NCBI GenBank assembly: GCA_037968855.1
Contig: JBBKWH010000076.1
Span: forward strand, 5,884 to 69,883
Reading direction: 5' to 3'
Length of the DNA: 64,000 nt
Source: JBBKWH01 sp037968855
GTDB taxonomy: Bacteria; Pseudomonadota; Gammaproteobacteria; Pseudomonadales; Moraxellaceae
The first letter of the stretch is position 1, and every line of letters begins with the position of its first letter. Below, piece after piece: positions 59,188 through 64,000 of the stretch. Under the pieces are notes generated by a model. It had not been told where the DNA came from, did not search any database, and worked only from the letters and a program-made list of their open reading frames with translations. The translations under genes were made by a program, and so were the position numbers.

Positions 59188-60588
59188 ATGAAAAGACTAG
59201 CAATGATCAGTGTGGTGTTGGGCATGACGGCCTGTCACGATGATCCACAGACCGTCATACCTGTACAACCGACCGTACAAGGACAATTGAATTATCAGGA
59301 TGAACAAGGCCTTCCTCTTGGTCAGTTACGTGGTGACGATGTCGATGAATTGGTGTTGATCGCCGACAATAATGATCCGATCAGTGATTTTGAGATTCGA
59401 CTGAAGCAGCCCTTTGCCGGAACATCTAAACGTTTGGCATTGGCAGCATCATTTTATAGCCAAGATAAAATATTACAGTTTAAACCCATCATCTCTGATC
59501 CCTTAGTCGCCACCTATATAATGCAAAATATAGATGGAAAAACAGGTGGAGTTTGCGAGGCTTTTATAAGCCAAAGTCCTTATGAGCTACAATGTATTGA
59601 TGGTCGTGCCCAGTTGTTTATTGACTCATCCAATGGTCAAGTGAAGTGGCAGCAGGATCAGGCAAAAGTGTTGGCTGTGAGTGGCAGTAATACGGCTACT
59701 GTGGATCCAATCGCACTTGATCCGTCATCACAGCCTCAAATCACTGAGTCAGTTGCTTCAGTTATTGCTTCGGTCATTGAAGCCACCGGATCACTGACCA
59801 GTAAAATATCACCAAATGCCTTGGTTTTTAAGGAAAAGCGCTTTCCAGAGCAAATAGTGGAAAGTCAGCTTACGCTAGATTCGATTCCATTCTCGCTGAA
59901 ACAGGCTGATTATCCTAAACAAGAGGATAAATACGATGCGTCGGGTCAGCTTATTTTAAAACAAAATTTGCTTATTTTAGCTGATGCTACAAAATTTCAA
60001 TTTTTATTTCTTGACTTAGAGTCACATAAGATACTCACGCTCATCGGGGATTATCAGGGTTCTTTATATTTTTATAACTGTACGGCTTCTTGTGATTATC
60101 AAATGATTGAGCGTCAAGGTGTTATTGAATTTGTCGTTAATCATGCGGTAGTTGGCTATGATGATCGGCAAAAGGTGTTGACAGGAACAGTGAAATTTAA
60201 ACCACACGTGAGCACGCTAACATTTAATCATTTTAAATTTAATGCTGATCAAATTAATGTTACGACAACGGCAGAAAATAATCGGGCGGTCTATCAGTTT
60301 GACCAGTTTTCTGCTGTGGGTGATACGCAGTGTCAAGCGCAACGAAAGATTAAAGTCGTGCGAGAAAATCAGCAGATTTTATCCATTGAACTGCATTGCA
60401 TAAATAACCTTGATGATCAGTCAGAGGGGCAGATTGTCGGTGCTTGTGGTATCCCCAATACACCGGCATGCCTTGGCGCGAGTGTGTCCACGGATCAGCA
60501 AACCTTTCGCTTCTTGCAAACCAGTCTATCTAACAACGAAAAAATCAGTGGAACACTGTATTTTGCGGGGGTTGCCACGTCCCATTAG
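59188..60588 (+). CDS. lipoprotein of unknown function
   Basis: A 466-aa lipoprotein (lipobox GMTA-Cys16) that I do not recognise. The mature part is rich in Gln, Asp, Ser and Val, with repeated beta-type strands and several cysteine pairs (GGVCEAF/ELQCIDG; YNCTASCDY; DTQCQAQ/ELHCINN; GACGIPNTPACLG), suggesting periplasmic disulfides. The middle third (about 59950-60300) is clearly more AT-rich than its neighbours and uses more TTA/AAT-type codons, hinting at acquisition or relaxed selection. The ATG at 59188 is chosen; a GTG lies three codons earlier. Confidence 0.7.
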   Translation: MKRLAMISVVLGMTACHDDPQTVIPVQPTVQGQLNYQDEQGLPLGQLRGDDVDELVLIADNNDPISDFEIRLKQPFAGTSKRLALAASFYSQDKILQFKPIISDPLVATYIMQNIDGKTGGVCEAFISQSPYELQCIDGRAQLFIDSSNGQVKWQQDQAKVLAVSGSNTATVDPIALDPSSQPQITESVASVIASVIEATGSLTSKISPNALVFKEKRFPEQIVESQLTLDSIPFSLKQADYPKQEDKYDASGQLILKQNLLILADATKFQFLFLDLESHKILTLIGDYQGSLYFYNCTASCDYQMIERQGVIEFVVNHAVVGYDDRQKVLTGTVKFKPHVSTLTFNHFKFNADQINVTTTAENNRAVYQFDQFSAVGDTQCQAQRKIKVVRENQQILSIELHCINNLDDQSEGQIVGACGIPNTPACLGASVSTDQQTFRFLQTSLSNNEKISGTLYFAGVATSH

Positions 60589-60598
60589 CACCCGCTAA

Positions 60599-60630
60599 AG
60601 CGCACGTTTAGGCTGATCGGATCGTGCGCT
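60599..60630. repeat. hairpin-forming inverted repeat after the unknown lipoprotein
   Basis: AGCGCACG (60599-60606) and CGTGCGCT (60623-60630) pair over eight bases around a 16-base loop. No T run follows, so termination is doubtful. Confidence 0.5.
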
Positions 60631-60841
60631 ATGCTAGGCGGTATCTCATCATTGATAGGCAATGGGCACATTTTTGATGATCACCGCGTTCAATCACATC
60701 GATATGATTTTGCTTTATGGTGTGGACTGCGTGTTGTGACGCGTGGGTCGCGATCATGGCTGGTGTGGGATTTTGATTTAATATACAGTTGTGCATTAAT
60801 GTAATCATGCGTCGAATAGACCCATAGAGGAGACATTTGTG

Positions 60842-61753
60842 ATGGGATTACGGTCTTTGCCGTCTGGTTTAAAGTTGGCATTAAACAGCGCGGCACTTGC
60901 AGGCAATACCTTTGGTTTGGCGCCTGCTTTAGTCAGCACCGCGCTGATGCGCATGATGCCCAATGCGGCCTTACAAGCCAAAAGTAAGCAATGGGCGGTC
61001 AAAATTGCTGAGCAATGGATCGGCAACAACAACAGCATGCTGTCGGCGACGCAAGACACTATCTATGATATTCGCGGCCTAGAACAGCTTGACCCGCAGC
61101 GCTCGTATTTGTTGGTGTCTAACCATCAAAGTTGGACTGACATCATGGTGCTACAAAAAGTGCTCAATCGTCAGGTACCGTTTGCCCGTTTCTTTTTAAA
61201 GCAAGAGTTGATCTGGGTGCCGATTATTGGTGTGTGCTGGTGGATGCTCGACTTCCCCTTTATGCAGCGCTATAGCAAAGAAAAACTCGCCAAGCACCCA
61301 GAGCTTAAAGGCAAAGACAAACAGACCACCATTGAGCGTTGCCAGCGACTGCAAGGTACGCCGGTTAGTATTATGAATTTTTTGGAAGGCACGCGTTTTA
61401 CGCCAGTCAAACATGATGAGCAAGGCTCGCCGTATCAGCATTTGCTCAAGCCACGCGCGGCAGGGGCGTCGTATGCCTTAAGTGTGTTGTCCGATATTCA
61501 TACCTTGTTGAATGTCACGATTGTTTATCCCGAAGGTCAAAGTACCTATCAGGATTTTTTGGCTGGACGGACGCCCAAGGTGATTGTTGATTTGCAGGTG
61601 GAGGAGATTCCCGCCGAGATTCGGCACGGTGATTACGAAAATGATCCTGAGTTTCGCCAGCAGTTTCAGGTGTGGATCAATCGAATTTGGCAAGACAAGG
61701 ATCAGACTGTGGCGCGGTTGATGGGGGAGTCAGCCAAGCGTATGACGGTGTAA
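60842..61753 (+). CDS. PlsC-superfamily acyltransferase (YihG-like)
   Basis: A 303-aa membrane-associated acyltransferase resembling E. coli YihG, an alternative lysophosphatidate acyltransferase that shapes phospholipid acyl composition. The catalytic NHQSWTD (N-H-x4-D) motif is near residue 100, and FLEGTRFTPVK, the EGTR substrate-binding motif, near 180. VYPEGQSTYQDFLAG follows. AGAGGAG sits upstream; either the GTG at 60839 or the ATG at 60842 could be used. The protein is distinct from the usual 240-aa PlsC. Confidence 0.88.
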   Translation: MGLRSLPSGLKLALNSAALAGNTFGLAPALVSTALMRMMPNAALQAKSKQWAVKIAEQWIGNNNSMLSATQDTIYDIRGLEQLDPQRSYLLVSNHQSWTDIMVLQKVLNRQVPFARFFLKQELIWVPIIGVCWWMLDFPFMQRYSKEKLAKHPELKGKDKQTTIERCQRLQGTPVSIMNFLEGTRFTPVKHDEQGSPYQHLLKPRAAGASYALSVLSDIHTLLNVTIVYPEGQSTYQDFLAGRTPKVIVDLQVEEIPAEIRHGDYENDPEFRQQFQVWINRIWQDKDQTVARLMGESAKRMTV

Positions 61754-61935
61754 TGACTGGTCGTTTATCTGGTTGTACTTGATCAAACGCTGTACGATGA
61801 CCGCATCCTGTGGATGTGTTCATCTCGGCAGTTGTATCTTTGTGTGGCACAGGCGTTGACCTGTGACCTTAGAACGCTATGCCTTCTGACGTGCTCATGA
61901 TTCATCTCATGTTGTTTGAATGATTGAGCTGTCTA

Positions 61936-62643
61936 ATGTCTATGTCTTCCGATCAGCTTTTGGCTGATACGTCGGCCTCTACTGCCGTGCAAACCAAAAC
62001 CCAAACCATCTTGGTGGGTCTGCAACCGTTCCACATTCGTTCGTTAAAAGATAAACAGCAGTTTTCTGATCCTGACGGTGTGGCCGAGCAGGCGGGCATC
62101 TCGTCATCAACATGGCCGTTATTTGGCAGCTTGTGGCCGTCAGGTTTGGTGTTGGCGGACATTATGCAAGTGCATGAGATTGCAGGCTTACGCATTTTGG
62201 AGGTCGGCTGTGGTTTAGGGCTGGCCAGTCTGGTGGCCCATCAACGCGGTGCAGACATGACGGCCAGCGACTACCATCCGATCTCAGAGGATTTTATGGC
62301 ACATAATGTCGATTTAAATGCCTTTTTACCGCTGCCCTTTGTCATTTGTGACTGGGAGAAAATCCAGCCAGAACTGGGCTTGTTTGATCTGATTATTGGC
62401 AGTGATTTGCTGTATGAACCCAATCATCCGGCCATGTTGTCGGGCTTTATTGATCGGCATTCAAGCGCAGTGGTCGAGGTGATTATTATCGACCCAGACC
62501 GTCGTCAGCAACGCCAGTTTATTCGCCAAATGGAAGACTTGGGCTATGTGTATAGCATGGCAAAATCAACCATTGCCCAGCTCAATAGTCACCAGTTTAA
62601 AGGCAAAGTCATGACCTATCGACGCGGCAGACTGGCGGCGTAA
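61936..62643 (+). CDS. class I SAM methyltransferase (family 16 type)
   Basis: A 235-aa SAM-dependent methyltransferase with the pattern of methyltransferase family 16 (protein-lysine methyltransferase type): STWPLFGSLWPSGLVLAD, the SAM-binding ILEVGCGLGLASLVAHQRGA, ASDYHPISEDF, and IIGSDLLYEPNHP. The target is unknown. The ATG at 61936 was chosen; the frame opens four codons earlier at a TTG. No operon partner is evident. The POT transporter gene converges on it (9 bases between stops). Confidence 0.85.
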   Translation: MSMSSDQLLADTSASTAVQTKTQTILVGLQPFHIRSLKDKQQFSDPDGVAEQAGISSSTWPLFGSLWPSGLVLADIMQVHEIAGLRILEVGCGLGLASLVAHQRGADMTASDYHPISEDFMAHNVDLNAFLPLPFVICDWEKIQPELGLFDLIIGSDLLYEPNHPAMLSGFIDRHSSAVVEVIIIDPDRRQQRQFIRQMEDLGYVYSMAKSTIAQLNSHQFKGKVMTYRRGRLAA

Positions 62644-62652
62644 ATGGCGAGC

Positions 62653-64000
62653 TTATACCATTGGCGAGTGTGTGTCGGCATTTAGCCAACGGCGAATCAT
62701 TGGAATCAAGGCCAACAACACGGCTGCGCTAACGATCAAAACAATCGCGGTGCGGCCAAACAATTGCGGCATATCGCTGAGCGCTTCAGGGTTGACCTGC
62801 CCACCGACCATGCCCGCCAGCAAGTTGCCCAAGGATGCGGCAATAAACCACAAGCCCATCATCTGGCCTTGTAGTCGTGGCGGTGCTAGTAAAGTCATGG
62901 CCGCCAAGCCGACCGGACTAATACATAGCTCAGCAATCGCTTGCAAAATATAGGTCGCCACCAGCCAAGCGGCTGCCACTTGTGACGTACCGGCCAGCAC
63001 TTGACGCGATGCCAACCACATCAGGCCAAAGCTCACCGCCACAATCAGCAAACCAAGTGCAAACTTGCTCAAATAAGAAGCCACATCTTGCGACGGCCAA
63101 CGCTGCCACAGCAACCCCATCAATGGCGCAAACAGAATAATGGTGATCGGGTTAATCGACTGAAACCACACCACAGGGATGACAAAATCACCCACATTGC
63201 GGACAATAAAATCCTGTGCAAACAGATTCAGCGCCGTCGGTTGTTGCTCGTTAGCCGCCCAAAATACTGTGGCCGCAACAAACAAAATGCCGCACAGCAA
63301 CACGCGTTTTTTGTCTTGTGCGTGCAGTCCTCCCCAGATCATTAATCCTGCCAAATACGCCGCGACACACAGCACAATCAAGCCGGTCATCCACGCCACC
63401 ACTTGTACTGGCGTAAATAGATTAAAGACGACAATCACCAGCACCACCAACGCCAATAAAATCGCTGTTGCAGTGATGATAAAACGCGATGACGCCTGAC
63501 TTGGCTCATCGGCCAGTCGATCAAAAATGGCTTTGCCAGACAGTCGATAGATCAGCAGGGCAATCAACATACCCACGCCACCGGCAGCAAAACCCCAATG
63601 CCAGCCCAATTGTTGCGCCAGCAAGCCCGTGATCAACGGGGCAGCAAATGCACCTATGTTAATGCCCATATAAAAAATCGAAAATCCACCATCACGGCGG
63701 GGATCTTCCGGCGTATACAGCCGTCCAACCAGCACTGAAATACAGGTTTTAAACAGGCCCGTTCCCAGCACAATCAAACCCAAACCGACAAAAAAAGCCA
63801 CATGGCCTAACCATACCGACAGCCCAATCGACAAATGCCCCAAGCCAATCAGCACCGATCCCCACCAGACCGAACGTGCCTGACCCAACACCCGATCTGC
63901 CAACCAGCCACCAGGTAGCGCAGCCAAATACACCGCACCGGCAAAAATGCCGGTAATCGCGGCAGCGGTCGGTCGATCAAAGCCCATACCACCCGACATC
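62653..64000 (-). CDS. POT-family peptide transporter, 5' end outside the window
   Basis: A proton-coupled di/tripeptide transporter (PTR2/POT, Dtp-like). At least 448 codons are present and the start lies beyond the right edge. Motifs: AGAVYLAALPGGWLADRVLGQ and RDGGFSIFYMGINIGAFAAPLITG, which covers the PTR2 signature; about ten to eleven hydrophobic helices are visible. The ATG at 63999 is probably internal, since relatives have about 50-70 more N-terminal residues with the E-x-x-E-R-like motif. It converges with the methyltransferase gene. Confidence 0.9.
   Translation of the reverse strand, partial: MSGGMGFDRPTAAAITGIFAGAVYLAALPGGWLADRVLGQARSVWWGSVLIGLGHLSIGLSVWLGHVAFFVGLGLIVLGTGLFKTCISVLVGRLYTPEDPRRDGGFSIFYMGINIGAFAAPLITGLLAQQLGWHWGFAAGGVGMLIALLIYRLSGKAIFDRLADEPSQASSRFIITATAILLALVVLVIVVFNLFTPVQVVAWMTGLIVLCVAAYLAGLMIWGGLHAQDKKRVLLCGILFVAATVFWAANEQQPTALNLFAQDFIVRNVGDFVIPVVWFQSINPITIILFAPLMGLLWQRWPSQDVASYLSKFALGLLIVAVSFGLMWLASRQVLAGTSQVAAAWLVATYILQAIAELCISPVGLAAMTLLAPPRLQGQMMGLWFIAASLGNLLAGMVGGQVNPEALSDMPQLFGRTAIVLIVSAAVLLALIPMIRRWLNADTHSPMV

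Noticed and set aside
1..64000. tRNA, rRNA, CRISPR arrays and toxin-antitoxin or restriction systems
   Set aside because: Looked for by eye and not found. Short tRNA-like elements could be missed without a dedicated covariance-model search.

Overview
The window looks like a chromosomal segment of a gammaproteobacterium, most plausibly a member of the Moraxellaceae (Acinetobacter-like order). Grounds: the trpF-trpB ... trpA-accD-folC-SPOR gene order, the fadB-fadA pair with a separate tandem of large acyl-CoA dehydrogenases, a family I.1 lipase with its foldase, RapA next to RluA, and LOS-type glycosyltransferases. Nearly everything is intact, tightly packed housekeeping DNA. I see no rRNA, no tRNA, no CRISPR array and no prophage. 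One IS30-type insertion sequence is present. Two genes run off the ends: transketolase on the left and a POT peptide transporter on the right.

Layout. 1-5.2 kb: partial tkt, metK, a PepSY membrane protein and two paralogous small membrane proteins. 5.2-8.8 kb (minus): rapA and rluA. 9.1-11.5 kb: secreted lipase and lipase-specific foldase with a strong hairpin between them, then a (CCAT)8 microsatellite. 11.7-15.1 kb: a Vat/CatB-like hexapeptide acetyltransferase downstream of hemL, with rlmM divergent. 15.1-16.0 kb: a small outer-membrane barrel and a 63-aa membrane protein. 16.1-24.7 kb (minus): trpF-trpB, terminator, a DUF2804 gene with its own terminator, then trpA-accD-folC-SPOR-DUF2726 with overlapping starts and stops. 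24.9-29.2 kb: photolyase, a catalase-like heme protein, an ATP:cob(I)alamin adenosyltransferase and a glycerophosphodiesterase. 29.2-33.9 kb: a META lipoprotein, a delta-9 desaturase with a coiled-coil tail, selO, a zinc-less CobB-type sirtuin and a macro-domain protein. 34-35.4 kb: an AGCS amino-acid symporter. 36-39.8 kb: two tandem ~600-aa acyl-CoA dehydrogenases. 40.2-45.8 kb: a secreted lipoprotein, rsuA, ccoS, a TauE/SafE-like membrane protein with a Met/His-rich tail, aspS and a small lipoprotein.

45.8-52.3 kb is a surface-glycan region: an LpxL/HtrB-family acyltransferase, a GT52-like glycosyltransferase, galE, two GT4 enzymes and a GT25 enzyme. An IS30 element (52327-53372) sits directly upstream of the GT4-GT25 pair. 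It truncates the 3' end of an Ig-like lipoprotein gene, whose present stop codon comes from the IS terminal repeat. 54.5-57.8 kb is fadB-fadA, followed by an SDR, an unknown AT-rich lipoprotein, a PlsC/YihG-type acyltransferase, a family-16 methyltransferase and the partial POT transporter.

Working together: fatty-acid use is heavily represented (extracellular lipase, acyl-CoA dehydrogenases, FadBA, desaturase, acyltransferases, glycerophosphodiesterase). The glycan region would build the outer part of an LOS. No clear new defence or mobile system is visible. The most interesting points are the IS30 lesion next to the glycan genes, the SelO/sirtuin/macro-domain neighbourhood, the PepSY plus paralogous micro-membrane-protein cluster, the lipase/foldase hairpin, and the DUF2804 gene wedged into the trp genes.
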